Source: Mangifera indica (taxonomy: Eukaryota > Streptophyta > Magnoliopsida > Sapindales > Anacardiaceae). Taken from it: 64,000 nt of DNA. How positions within the stretch are numbered: the stretch's first letter is position 1; each line of letters begins with the position of its first letter. The DNA is taken from the NCBI RefSeq assembly GCF_011075055.1, contig NW_025401110.1, positions 62,001-126,000 of the forward strand, written 5' to 3'. A program made the position numbers and the translations under genes. Shown piece by piece: positions 24,800 through 36,992 of the stretch. The notes beneath the pieces were generated by a model, which saw only the letters and a program-made list of their open reading frames with translations, ran no database searches and was not told where the DNA came from.

Positions 24800-27700
24800 T
24801 CTGCGTCTCTCTCTATCAATCTTCCTTGTGAAGTTTGAGAAGCGAGCGAAACGGAAGCGGAGAAGAACTTTGCTCCTCCAGATGAGAAGAAGGAGAAGAA
24901 TTAAGTTACAGAGTGAGTGAGAGACTGGGAGGGACTTGCAGGGGGTGCAGGATTCAGCTTGCAAACCTAAAAGAAAACGGGTCCGGCCCGTTTGGGCTTT
25001 TTTGTAAAGTTACGGCAAATTTTAAAATTTCAAACTCTCCTGTAGGCTATAGCGTCTAGAATTAAAAGGTAAATCAAGGTTTGGTTTCTATTAAGTAACC
25101 CCTGTAAGCTTGAAAATTTACACCAGAGTGACCAAGCATTTACTTCTTTTTTCTATTTAATTTATTTTACAGAAAATAATTACATATACAAATTACTTAG
25201 GTAAAAAATAATTATAAAAATGAAACCACCTACCCAATTATACATATTATCTTCACTGGAGGTCAGAAAAAATAATTATAAGTATCATATCGTATAAAAT
25301 ATATATATATAAAAATTATATATATTATAAAATATATTAAATTAATATAATATAATAAATATATTATATAATATGATATATATTTTATAATATAATATAT
25401 ATTATAAATATAAATTGATATATTTTTTTAGGGAAAATAAAAATATATATAAAAAATTTTAAAATTTTAAAGATATTTGTGATATTTTTTAAAATGATGA
25501 TATATTAATTAAAATTTTTAATTATTAGATTATTTTATTATTTAAAACACATATTATATAATATAAAATAGGATAAAATATGCGATTTAACTACTATATT
25601 TCAATACACTCGAAAATAGTGTTGAACCAAGATTTGATTTTGAACCTTATGTGGATTTGGGCTCATGCTTGGGCCTTCATTGGGCAAGCCGGTAATGGGC
25701 CTACCTTCTTCCTAACTAAAAATCTTTTATAATTTGGTTTTTTTATTATTTATACTTGTGATATAATAATTAATAATTTTAGTATAAAAATAAATTAATA
25801 ATAAATCCTTTTATTTTTTGATTTATTAGTATATTATTCTAATAAATTCTTAACTTTTGATGTGTTACTTAAATCAATACTATTGAAAAATATTTTTTTA
25901 AAAAGTCATAGAGATAAGTTTGCACAAGCCACTACATCAACCACCCATTATAAGCATTTATAGCTTTCTAAGAATTGCAAAATTTAAGTCATAGTAACCA
26001 CCATCACATGCAAGAAAAATGTCGCCAACTCTAAAATTTGTCATTTTTCTTCTATTTTACGGTCAAAATCATTCCGAAACTGAGTCACAACGTTAGTGTT
26101 AAATAAGTTATTCAATTTTTTAAAATTTTTATATGATTATTATCGTTTTCATTTAAAATATCAAATTTTTGCAGTCAATATTATTATATTATTATCAAAA
26201 ATTTTTGACGAAATAAACAGTTTTTACACTTAAATCACACCCCTAATATCACTGAGAAGCAATTTTCGTCGACTAACAACACATTTCTTCTTAAAACATT
26301 TTCCATTTTAATTGAATTTTAGATGAAATTTTTGATGAAAAAATGTTTTAAAAGCTAGGTTCCTAAGGTTAGAGATGAGAGTAAAACAAATATCAATTTG
26401 GGATCTTGACTATATTCGTACCAATAAAATTATATTATTTTAATTAATTTTACAAAAATAAATATAAATTTAACGAAGACAATGCACCAAACTTCCTATT
26501 ACATTTCCTTATACACTGTGCTATCCAATATAATATATATTAATTAATGTTGAATTGCAATTGCCCATCTAATGTTTGGGAAAACACAACTTTCATCTCT
26601 TGAATCTAAATACTATAAAATGCGACCCAAAACACAATCATATTATCAAAACATCCCCACATAGTGTTAAACATGTAAATTATTATATTATACATAATTA
26701 TTAAATTATCGTATTATAATATTATTTGTGAAGGACTCGCCATCAATTTTGTTAAATCAGACCAACTAAGGTATGATTTTATCATATCATATCAATTAAA
26801 GTACAATCCAGTACTAATTTTTTTAGACGGTAAAAAAAAAAAACTGTTTTGTACTTTTACTATTAATTTTTTGTTAATGAAATTAATTTTTAGGTAGCAT
26901 TTTGTAATTTTGAATTCAAGGGGTGCCAATGGTTTTCCCAAACCTCAAGTGGAGAATAATAATTTACTATATAATATTATACAATCTAAAATGATATAAA
27001 ATATATAACCTTAGTATTCATTGTCCTGGCTAATATATGATACATAGTTTATAATAAGGGGAGGTTTAGTTTACGGTAAAAAAAAATTATTTTAGTAATT
27101 TATTTTTTATTAATATAAGAGATAATCTTATTACCAACTTTACTATAAATATTAAAAGATTATTAATATAATTTTTATTTTGTTAATATTTATTTATTTA
27201 TTTATTAATAATTAGGACAAAAAAACCTTTATTTTGAGTTAATATAATAAATAATATGAAAAATATTTTAAAATAATTATATCCAAACACATTTAAGTAA
27301 AATAACATCTTAATAATTTTTTATTACACCTACCCAAATATAATAATTATTTATATATACTAATTTTTTTTAAACTTAGTAATACTTTATATCCAGTAAT
27401 CTTTTAAATAATTTATTTTTGTCGTAATTTTTTATCTTTACGAATAGAATATTACTTAAATTAAACACACTCTAAATTATATAATATTCACTATATTAAT
27501 TAAGAACAGAGATAAAGATATATTACTAGACAATACATATATATAGTGAAAGTTCTATACGATTTTTTTTTAATAATGTTGGATAAAAGAAATGAATAAT
27601 TTATTCATACCATTTAATGAGGTTTACAATAACGACTATGTTGATGTTTGGTTCGAGATAATATGTGATTATTTTGATAATATATATTTAATTATTAACA

Positions 27701-29668
27701 TTAACTATTTGGTTTGTGAAACAATAAAAAAACACCGGTAGTCTTTTAATATTAAGATATTAGTGTTAAATAATATAAAAGGTAATCTGATTAACACATT
27801 TATCTTAAAGTATTAAAATATTACTAAATGTAATTTTAATTTTATTATAATTTATTTTTGCTTGTTAAATTTTTGGGGCAAAAATACCCTCATTTTGAAT
27901 TAAAATCATAAACAATCCAACAATCAAATTTAGTTAATTTCATTATTTGATAATATGATCAATTAAATAATTATTTAATTAATTAATTTCATTATTTGAC
28001 TATAAAAAAATTCCTAATATATAATTAACATTGTGAATATTTTACAGCATACACAAAAAAAATATTTTAACCTAAAATATGTTAGTTTAGTTAAACACAA
28101 TACTAATTTATAATTAATAATCTTTTAAAGACATTTAAGTAAAATTTATTTTTTAATTTTTGTATTACTGTTAATCGAATACAATAATTATTTATACATA
28201 TCAGTTTTATCAAAAAAAAGTTGTGTTAAGCAATATTTCAAATAATCTATTTTTTTGGTAATCTTTTATGTTTTTAATAATAAAAAAAATTGCATTTACA
28301 CCCTATATGTAAATTAACAGACATTAAAATGACAAAAATTTACTGTTTTCAATTAAAAATTAAACAAAAATTTACATTTATCCTATACACAAAAAATTCT
28401 CATTGGAAGTACACAATTTTGAACATTGCTAGGATAAACTTTAATAAGGGAAATTAGAATTAACTAAACAATTTTGTGTCCATTATACGATAATATATGA
28501 GAATGTGAACAAATCGGACATAATGAAGTTTTTAATATAGTTTAACCTACTGTTTAGAGTTTACCACCATAATTATGTTATTAACAACTCTAAAAAAGTA
28601 TTCCGATAAATTGTGAGGTATATTTATAAGAGATGTAAAAATGACTTGATTTTAATAGAATCTCTAGTGAGAATATATTGTATCTTTCTAGTAGCCTTAT
28701 CGTTTACCTTAAGGTAATTTTTATGTAATCCTCTATACAATACAATGATGATTATGATCATGATCCCCATTTTGTAATCATGCCCTTTTCTTCGGGTAAT
28801 ACTTTATGTTTATAGAATAAAAAGAAAATTTTATAATCTTATAAGTTACCATTCAAATTTAATTTAAAAAATTAATTTCGAATGCCGTTACATTAGAGAT
28901 ATGGTAACAATTTAACCTCAATTTGATAAGATAGAATGATTTTCCAATATTGACATGAGATACAGATTGAATGTAAACTGACAAATTACCTCTTCTAAGC
29001 AAGAAATATCTATTTATATGTCAAGTTATTCGTCATTATTATTGTAATTAGTTAACTGAATGTTGTTCTATGAGTTTGCTCAATAAAAAGTTTTACCATA
29101 TAACACGAACATATATACATATGACTAACGTCATAAGATATATATAACCTTCTTGTGATTCACAAGAGATGCAATAGCATGGATACCCACATAGGTTTCC
29201 TACCCACTTTTTATTTCCCGTTTAAGAAGACAAAGACAGCCAGCAAATATTGCAACAAATCCATCCCCTACAAAAAAAACCATCTTTTTTATTTCCAAAG
29301 AGAAATAAATTTGAAGGTTGAAACTAGTGGTTGAGAAATGTTTCTGGGTACAGCTCTCAAGGTTTTCAGTTTGTTTCTGTTAATATTGAATTTAATATTT
29401 TGTCTACATGTTGAGGTTTTTCAGTGTCCAAAATTTGAGCAAGATGGGCATGTGAATTCACATGTAAATGGACCCAAACTGAATAAAAGAGCACATGGAT
29501 GAGATAAGTGTTCTCTCCCTTTGGGACCCTTTTGAGTAAACTCCCCAGTAGCCATATGGCAATTTTGTCTATAAATACCAATTCATTTCTTCATAGTTTT
29601 CACACAACAACAGTCCTCACTCACACTTGCTCTCTTTGCATTCAATTTTCTGTCTTCTCTAGACAACA
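24800..29668. other. Intergenic, AT-rich with MITE relics; no gene supported
   Basis: The sequence next to 24800 is the CBP80 5'UTR and promoter, with CT-rich stretches on the transcript strand. From about 25000 the DNA is extremely AT-rich. At 27060-27470 and about 27640-28260 lie two decayed minus-orientation copies of the element found duplicated in the GASA intron. They share TAATTATTTTAAAATATTTTT-like cores and TTTGGTT-type ends. No open frame here looks coding. Confidence 0.5.
29570..29577 (+). promoter_or_regulatory. TATA box of the GASA gene
   Basis: TATAAATA lies 99 bp before the ATG, and the sequence between is pyrimidine-rich and free of ATG. This spacing would place transcription start near 29605, giving a 5'UTR of about 65 nt. 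Confidence 0.7.
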
Positions 29669-31982
29669 ATGGCTAGATTCCTCAGCATTCTCTTACTTTT
29701 CGTGGCTTCCATGCTTGTTTTGCATGCTGGAAAGCAGGTGAGTTTGCTTCATTCTGTCTTCTAAACCAGTTACTTCTATGCTTCATGAATGGGATAGTTA
29801 GTTAATGTTAAACTTAATTTTGATCAGTCACAACTACCCATAGCATATAGACTACCGTGTTATACACTTAATCTAAATACAAAATCAAAATTAGGGTTAT
29901 AAAAAAATTTGTTTATGAGTCATGTCTTTGAGAATCGTTTGAAAATTATAAATATACAATAACTGGTCTTCTATTTCTGAAACCTGCCTTATGATGAGTT
30001 TTATTGAAAAAATTGTAACAACTAGGTTTCGGAGAGGAGACTTAACCAATTTATAAAAGATTATACCTCTCTATTAAAAATCTAATAACCGAAAAACTCA
30101 TACTAAATCGTCTAGTTAAATCTGTAAAGTGTATTGAATTTATTTTTATTGTTAAATTAAACTTATTTGTAAATTGACATTAAACTATTAAATTACTTGA
30201 TTTTATTAAACTTAAATTATAATTAATGTTAACTCACATTTATAAAATTTTCTAGTCGTTAAAACTTGTAGTTGTGCACATTAAATGTTGAACCCCCGAC
30301 AAAGGCACATGCTATTGCACAATAATATCGTATGCAGCAGGACCTCCTTGTGCATTAATATTTGAAATTTACCTTTCAATGTTTGTACTGAGATTGACAA
30401 CGTTGTATAAAAGTTAAAGGGGAGGTGTTTTTTCGTTTGTAATACAGGGTGCTATTGCAGGAGATACAACTTCTACCCTGCTAAAGGCACAAGGCAACCA
30501 TGGAACGGTAATTATCTTATTATATATATATATATATATATATATTTATTTATTTATTTATTAAAAGTTGTAGTCTCCCTTTCAAGCCATAAATTGCCAA
30601 ACCTGCTTTTATTATCATTTAGCTAACTCCGGTCTGGTGTGTGTTGGTTGGTGGCACTGCAGTACGGGACCACACCGGGCAGCCTCCATCCTCAGGGTAA
30701 GTTCCATGAGGCCCTTTTTCATTGTGCTGCATTTAGTTGGGGAAATTTTTTAATATTAAAGTTAAAAAGGCTATCTTAATAATAAATTATTTAAAAATAT
30801 TAAATATAAATAGTTATTATATCAGATAAAATTATATATATATATATATATGAATAATTATTGTGTTTGATTAAATATAATAAAAAAATAATATATTATT
30901 TTACTTAAATAGTTTTGATATAATTATTTTAAAATATTTTTTATATTACTTATTATATTAATTAAAAATAAGTTTATTTTTATCCTAAAAAATTAATAAA
31001 TTAAAATATAATTAAAATAAAGTCAAAATTAATTCAATAATTTTTTAATATATAAAATGAAGATGATAATCATTACCACCTACATTACCTTCTACATCAT
31101 TATAGATAATAAAAAATTATCATAATATTTTATTATTGACAAACCAAAAAAGGTAATATGAAGACATTTGGTTTGAACAATGTTTTAACACTAAAATTTA
31201 AATATTATCTTAAAGATAAATTATTTGAAAGATTACTAAGTATAAATGATTACTATGTTTGATAAAATTTTGTAGGTATAAATAATTATTATGTTTGATT
31301 AGAGGTAATAATAGAATACTAGTAAATTGTTTTACTTAAATACTCTTGGGTATAATTGTTCTAAAATATTTTTTATATGATTTATTATATTAATTGAAAA
31401 TACGATTATTTTTATCTTAAAAAATTAATAAATAAAAATATAATTATAATAAAATCAAGATTATTTTGGTAATATTTTAATATCTACCATCTTTATAACT
31501 TGTTATACTAGTATTGATAATAGAAAATTATCGTAATTTTTTACTACTGAAAAATTATCAAGGTAATATTTATTAATTAGAAACCAAATTGGCTCCTATA
31601 AATAATAAAAGATATATTCTCATGATAATTTTTGTTTATTGAAACCAAATGCCCCAAGGATATGGTTTTTCAATTTTCATAGGGATTTTGCTATAGTATA
31701 TGCATGAGTAGGTTAATATTTCAACGTAGAACTTGTAAATACTGTGACTTTATACTGAAACAGTTTTTATTGATGAAATTGGGTTTTGATTTGTGTGCAG
31801 AATGTGCTCCAAAATGCACATACAGATGCTCAGCCACATCCTACAAGAAGCCATGCATGTTCTTCTGTCAAAAATGCTGCGCAAAGTGTCTGTGTGTGCC
31901 CTCTGGCACCTATGGCAACAAGCAAACTTGTCCTTGCTACAATAATTGGAAGACCAAGAGAGGAGGCCCCAAGTGCCCCTGA
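29669..31982 (+). CDS. GASA/snakin-family secreted cysteine-rich peptide (4 exons, complete)
   Basis: Exons are 29669-29737, 30448-30507, 30663-30696 and 31801-31982, with all junctions in phase, giving 114 aa. The first exon encodes a hydrophobic signal peptide (MARFLSILLLFVASMLV). A short variable linker follows. The last exon encodes the 60-residue GASA domain with its 12 conserved cysteines, including PCMFFCQKCCAKCLCVP, GTYGNKQ, CPCYNNWKT and the terminal PKCP. GASA peptides are gibberellin-regulated apoplastic proteins with roles in growth and, for snakins, antimicrobial defence. Which paralogue this is cannot be decided by eye. The third intron (1104 bp) is inflated by two tandem AT-rich MITE-like copies. 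Confidence 0.95.
30735..31640 (+). repeat. Two tandem AT-rich MITE-like copies in the GASA intron
   Basis: Copy 1 is about 30735-31165 and copy 2 about 31166-31640. They share the order TTTTACTTAAATA, ATAATTNTTNTAAAATATTTTT, TTTATCNTAAAAAATTAAT and a closing AAATTATCA before TTTGGTTT or AAACCAAAT ends. Relatives in reverse orientation lie at 27060-28260. Ends resemble those of plant MITEs bearing TTTGGTT termini. No coding capacity. Confidence 0.5.
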
Positions 31983-32529
31983 ATTTATTAACAAATATTT
32001 GTCTGTGTCACCACTTCTAAATTATCATATCTAATTATTAATGAATTAGCCTATTGTTTTGCTTAATTTGTAACCAATTTGGCATTTTGTTTTCTTAGAT
32101 AAATGCGTTCTCTATAAGCAACGTGTAATTCATTTTTAGTTATTGATTTTGGCCCTATTATTTTTAATAATTCGGCAACTCTTTGAGGGATGGGTAGGGT
32201 AAGTTCTTGGAGATTGAATTTATATGCAAATGCATCTATGGTGGATGGATAAACGACGCTATATATATTAAAGAAATAATTTTATATTTATCTATTTTAA
32301 ATATACAAATAAATATATATTTAATTAATATATATTATTATATGATGAAATGATATTTTTTGATATTAAAATCAAATAAACTCTTTGGCCTAAGAAATCC
32401 GCGTCTCTCAAACTTTCTCAAAGGCATCACATAAGTATCCATCTTTGGCGGAATCCCATTCTCTATTGCTACTAATTCAGAGGCAGTTCATGATTTCATG
32501 TTATCTGACAGAATTATGTGAATTATATG

Positions 32530-32790
32530 ATATGCAGCGCATTGCCTCTAGAGATGAATTACCAACAAAAGAAAAAGTTTCTTTGAGAGGTAAAGAACTA
32601 TTATTGGAAGAAACTACTATTTTACGAAAAATGTTTTGATGGGATTGTGCAACAATGTTTACCGTAAGATGAGATGAAAAGTATTCCAGCCTATTGTAAT
32701 TCTCTTGAGTAAGGAGGTCATTTGAGTGCTACTAAGACAGCTAAGGTACTCTAAAATAGGTTCCATTGGCCAACTCTATTTCAAGGAATT
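32530..32790 (+). pseudogene. Ty3/gypsy integrase zinc-finger remnant
   Basis: Translation with stops ignored gives phrases typical of the N-terminal integrase region of plant gypsy elements: QQKKKFL, DGIVQQCLP, then GGHLSATKTAKVL and FHWPTLF. Several in-frame stops break it. Neither LTRs nor reverse transcriptase sequence lies beside it, so it is an isolated scrap. Confidence 0.55.
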
Positions 32791-33469
32791 CTAAAGGTTT
32801 CTGACCTAAAAAACCAATGTGTCAAGTTTGTTGAAGACTCGAAAATGAATCTATCATAGGAGTGTTGTAGAGGGTTGAAAATTTTTGGTATACCCAGCTC
32901 TTGCAAGTTTGTTAACCCCATTATGCAGACTTGTGACAACATGATGAATGCGGTTGGTGTAGCAAGAAAATGTGGTCTCGCGATTCGACAAGGCTTCAAA
33001 TGTGGAAGCAAGAATAAAAAGTTTTCTTCAAATTTTATTTTCATTGCATCGATTGAAATGTAATTTATTATCTGATTAACCTTGTGATTTATGATTTTTT
33101 CGGGCTTCACAGTACCGGGTCATCCACCAATTTCAAAGATATTAAAAATTTTAATATTGCATATTGTAATTTTCTTATGTATGCCTTTTTTTTTTTTTTG
33201 TTTTTTTTTAAGTTTACTAATAAAGAAAGTATAAATTTCCCCAACGGCTGGTTTGGATGATAAAGAGATGAACTGTCAAAGTGGAGAGTTTAGGTTCAAA
33301 TTTTCTGATGGTATATATTAAGATAATACTCTTCATTTCCCTGGTTTAATGACCGGACTTCACTCAGGCGGGCCTGCAAAACATGTTCGGACAATATATC
33401 ATCTGAACTTTGGAATCCATGCAAACATAGTAAGCATCTTCCATTTCTTCATAAAGGTGATAGAGTGTC

Positions 33470-33830
33470 ATATTTAGAATGAAATTCCAGTACGTTTCTC
33501 AAGTTTCTTCTTCAAATCAGCAAACGTATACGTCTCCTTCACCTTCGCCTTTTAGTCCTGGATGGAGGACTTCACATTGATGCTGAACTTTGGTTGTCCA
33601 CTCAAGGGTGCAACAACAAGAAGAACTGCGGGGAATTTGAGCCCCAAATAAGCAATCAGCTGATCATCCCTTAATTCTCTATCGTTTAACATCAGTGTCG
33701 AGACACTTCGACATCTAAACGTGTTTGAATTATGTTCTTCAAGTCGAGAAAGGTTGTCTCAGCCGGAATTTCAATCTTCGGAGTCAATTCTCCCCCCTCG
33801 ATGCAAAAGAGAACCAACCTGTACAATAAA
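33470..33830 (-). pseudogene. Ubiquitin-like-domain pseudogene
   Basis: The minus strand reads KIEIPAETTFLDLKNIIQ, then after a frame change LMLNDRELRDDQLIAYLGL, and further on ETYTFADLKKKLEKRTGI. The spacing of 'I-x-tTf-x-dlK-x-iI' and 'L-x-ndreL-x-Dd-x-i-x-yLg' is that of ubiquitin-like folds, apparently two in tandem. At least one frameshift and a TAA/TAG interrupt it, and no start or splice structure is visible. The parent gene was not identified. Confidence 0.5.
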
Positions 33831-34579
33831 TCACTGAATTTTTTTTTTTTAAATTTAAAAGCATAGACTATGTATGAAAATGCAGGCATGAATTTAATGA
33901 TATATCATTCAGAACGTATCTTTTGGAAGGTAAATATTCTCATTTCTCGTGACATATAATGTTATTTTTGCAATATCATTTTGTGTGCTTTCTGAAATGT
34001 GAAAATATTGTATGAAATAACTAACCGAATTAGATTAATTTACGAAATTGGTGGAGTATAAAACTTTTAAATTGAAAATCTGAATTCGAACCTCTGTCAT
34101 GTTTGTAAAACTCTAAAAAAATTACTTAAAAAAGGAAAACTCTAACCAAATTAAATTAACTTTGAAATATTCTCATTTTTTATGACATAATAAAATTTAA
34201 TTTTCTTATTCAAACTTTGACAATGAAATAATAAAAATGTAAGTTTCAAAATTTTAATAATACATGAAGTGCATCATCCAATATTTACATTTATGCCGAA
34301 GAGCTAAAAACACTTTTTCACTTACTAAATACATAAAACACATGTTTTCATCTAAAATCTAACACCACTAATGAAATTGGCTCTAACACATATGCATAAG
34401 TTGTAATTACTATCTTAACCCTAATTATTTCACATTTAAGAATTTATCATATTACTCCTAAAACAACCCACAAAATATTTTTGAAAACCACCTCTTTCTG
34501 CAATCCAATCTCCTCTCTAACTCAATCCACATTAGTATAACGATTAAAAGAATTGAAGAGGTGTCTAAAATATTAATGG

Positions 34580-35647
34580 TGTAACGCCCATGCATTACTT
34601 AGTGTACGCCTGTATATAAAAGAAAAAGTATGGTCATGACTTGGTTATGCATATATTGTACACAAAGTATAATTTTTTTTTATGATTTTGATTGCGATAT
34701 AAAGCCTTTTGAGGTGTTGAGAGATACCCAAGAGAGTGATTAGATATGATTGAGAGAAATCTAAGTAGAGATAGAATAGAGTAGATAAAAATTAGAGAGA
34801 GTTCACAAAGATTAGGTATCAATAGAGATTAATTATTTTGATGAGATATGAGATAAAATGATATCTATGAGACATAGATGATGAGACTATAAGCTAACTA
34901 AGGAAGTACTCATGAATTAGACAATTCGTAGATAGGGTGAAGTCCATTGATTGATGTCCTTAGATTAAAAGATGTTTGTCAAGACTACGTGTTTATCGAT
35001 TGGCTAAAACCTATCAAGACATAAAAAATCTGATGATTGAGGTTCATAGATTGATAAATCACGATTGTGACTTTATCGATTGACAATAAAACTAGACAAT
35101 CAGAACTAGAGAGTGGTCACTAGAGTGGGTGTATCAATTCCCTTAGATTTAATTGAATTTTGATAGCCTAAGATTGAGATAAGAGATAAATTGGGTTAGT
35201 AAAAAAGAGGGATAAATTTGATTAAAAAATGTTTTATAGATCATTCATGCTAACTGAGTGTTTTATACTCATTTTCCTCTTTTGCATTTTGTAGGTGACG
35301 GTGACGGTGACAAAACGACATATTAATGATGGAGTGGCATACAAATAATAGACTTATAGATATTAAATAACCTAATTATGAAATTACGATTCATTACAGA
35401 CTTTATTATTGTGCTAGCACATTGAAATTGATGATTAGAGATTTTATTGTGCTTGGGTTGGGATATTGATAAGACTTTGGCTTTTATTTTTCATAAATAA
35501 AAACTTTTGAGGTTATTCATATAAGATATATATTTATGCATATTTGATTTTAGATTCATTGATTTAAATTGATAATATTATCCCTGCATATTAGATTTTA
35601 GTAACACCTTACCCTAAATAATAAGACATTCAGAGTGGGGTGTTATA
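34580..35647. mobile_element. Possible decayed solo LTR (gypsy type)
   Basis: The segment begins TGTAACGCCC and ends GGGGTGTTATA, close to the TGTAACACCCC...GGGGTGTTACA ends common in plant gypsy LTRs. A nearby AACACCTTACCCT also fits the 3' end of such LTRs. No matching target duplication was found, so this is tentative. Confidence 0.25.
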
Positions 35648-36424
35648 GTTATGGCAAAAATATTTAACTTTTGGTTACATGTACAATGGTCTTATCCACT
35701 ACCAAAATATAAAGGAAATATTGCATGGCTTTCTTTGAGTTATGCTATTTCTAGCTACATAAGCTACCAAAAAAGGTAATTGTAACTGAAACATTTAGCT
35801 ACACAAATTTGTATTTTCAGCAACAATGAACACAATGAGTAAATATGCATAATGTTGTAGTGAGAAGCAATGAGAAGAACATAAGTTTTCTATTTTGATT
35901 CTCACAATCTCTTTAACTCTGAAAAATAGTTTCCTATTACCTAGAAACACTTCCAATAATATCAACAGTTATAATTGAAGTGTAATTACTCGTTTATTAT
36001 ACTGGGAGCACAAGTTTATCAAATGATAACAAGACCCATCAAGACTCGAGATATTATACTTTACATATTTATTTATACATATAACTCTAATCTCTCGTTC
36101 TATAAATTCAAAATTATATAGAGACTTAAGAACATTGAAAAAATTTCTACAATATTTCGTGTAGTAATTGTACTCTTGCTACAAATCTCTCAAAACAATC
36201 AATAACATATCTGTGAACATAGGCCTCTTATTCCACCACATTAAAAATCTTATTGTATTCATGCTTTCTTACACTAAATACTATGACTATTTAGTTTACT
36301 TCTAGTTGTAATGTTGATGTGCTACAAGACTGCTGTATCGAAATCATGCCTTTGAATTCAAGAATCTTATAAAACACAATAATTTTGTGAACCCACATGC
36401 GGACCGTTCTTTCTCTCTATTTCC

Positions 36425-36433
36425 TATATATAT
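36425..36433 (+). promoter_or_regulatory. TATA box of the lipid-transfer-like gene
   Basis: TATATATAT lies 45-53 bp before the ATG at 36478, in an otherwise mixed sequence. The implied 5'UTR is short, about 20-25 nt. Confidence 0.55.
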
Positions 36434-36477
36434 TCGAACCACCCGTCACCATACTCTGAAACCAATACAGCGGAAAT

Positions 36478-36992
36478 ATGAGCCCTAGGGTTTGTGTAAA
36501 GCGCCTTGCAGTGTTGATACTTGCCGGATTATTAATCTCCGGCACCAAAGTTTTAGCACAAGTTGATCCAATATTCTGTCAAGCGAAAATGTTAATGGTT
36601 GGAATGGAGTGCGAGAATTATGTTGTAATGCCACAGCCGAATATGTTACCATCTCCACGGTGCTGCATGGCGGTGAGGAAGGTTAGCAGTTCATGCTTGT
36701 GCAACTTTGTGATAAACCCGGTTGAGATTAATCTGGTTCATGTTGCTCAGTATTGTGGTACTCAGTTTACTCCTGGAACAAGATGTGGAAGTAAGTAAAT
36801 AGAATTTCCCTCATTGTTCTTACTGATTTGAATTAATTCTTTAATTTAATCAGTGCAACATTCTTCTAGGTAAATTATCAAACTCTCAGAAGTTTTAATT
36901 TTATTAGGGCTTTTGTTTGAGAAAAATGGTTTCTAATTAATAATGTTGTGATGGAACTGTGTTTCTCAGGTTACAAGATTCCGCCGCCATGA
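36478..36992 (+). CDS. Secreted eight-cysteine lipid-transfer-like protein (2 exons)
   Basis: Exon 1 is 36478-36790 and exon 2 is 36970-36992, joined G-A/GT (donor GTAAGT, acceptor TTTCTCAG), giving 111 aa with the tail SYKIPPP. The first 27 residues form a signal peptide (basic start, then AVLILAGLLISGTKVLA). The mature part has the eight-cysteine pattern of the lipid-transfer/2S-albumin/amylase-inhibitor superfamily: C-x10-C-x16-CC-x9-C-x-C-x17-C-x9-C, including RCC and the CLC motif. It is probably an apoplastic lipid-binding or DIR1-like protein. The exact subclass is not certain. The single short intron near the C-terminus is normal for this group. Confidence 0.88.

Larger units (their letters stand above)
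31983..36477. other. Intergenic region with decayed elements
   Basis: Between the GASA and lipid-transfer-like genes lie a gypsy integrase scrap (about 32530-32790), a ubiquitin-like pseudogene (about 33470-33830), SINE-like pieces (about 33240-33400 and 34030-34140) and a possible solo LTR (34580-35647). A decayed foldback MITE lies near 32255-32385. The remaining sequence is AT-rich with no gene that I can support. Confidence 0.5.
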
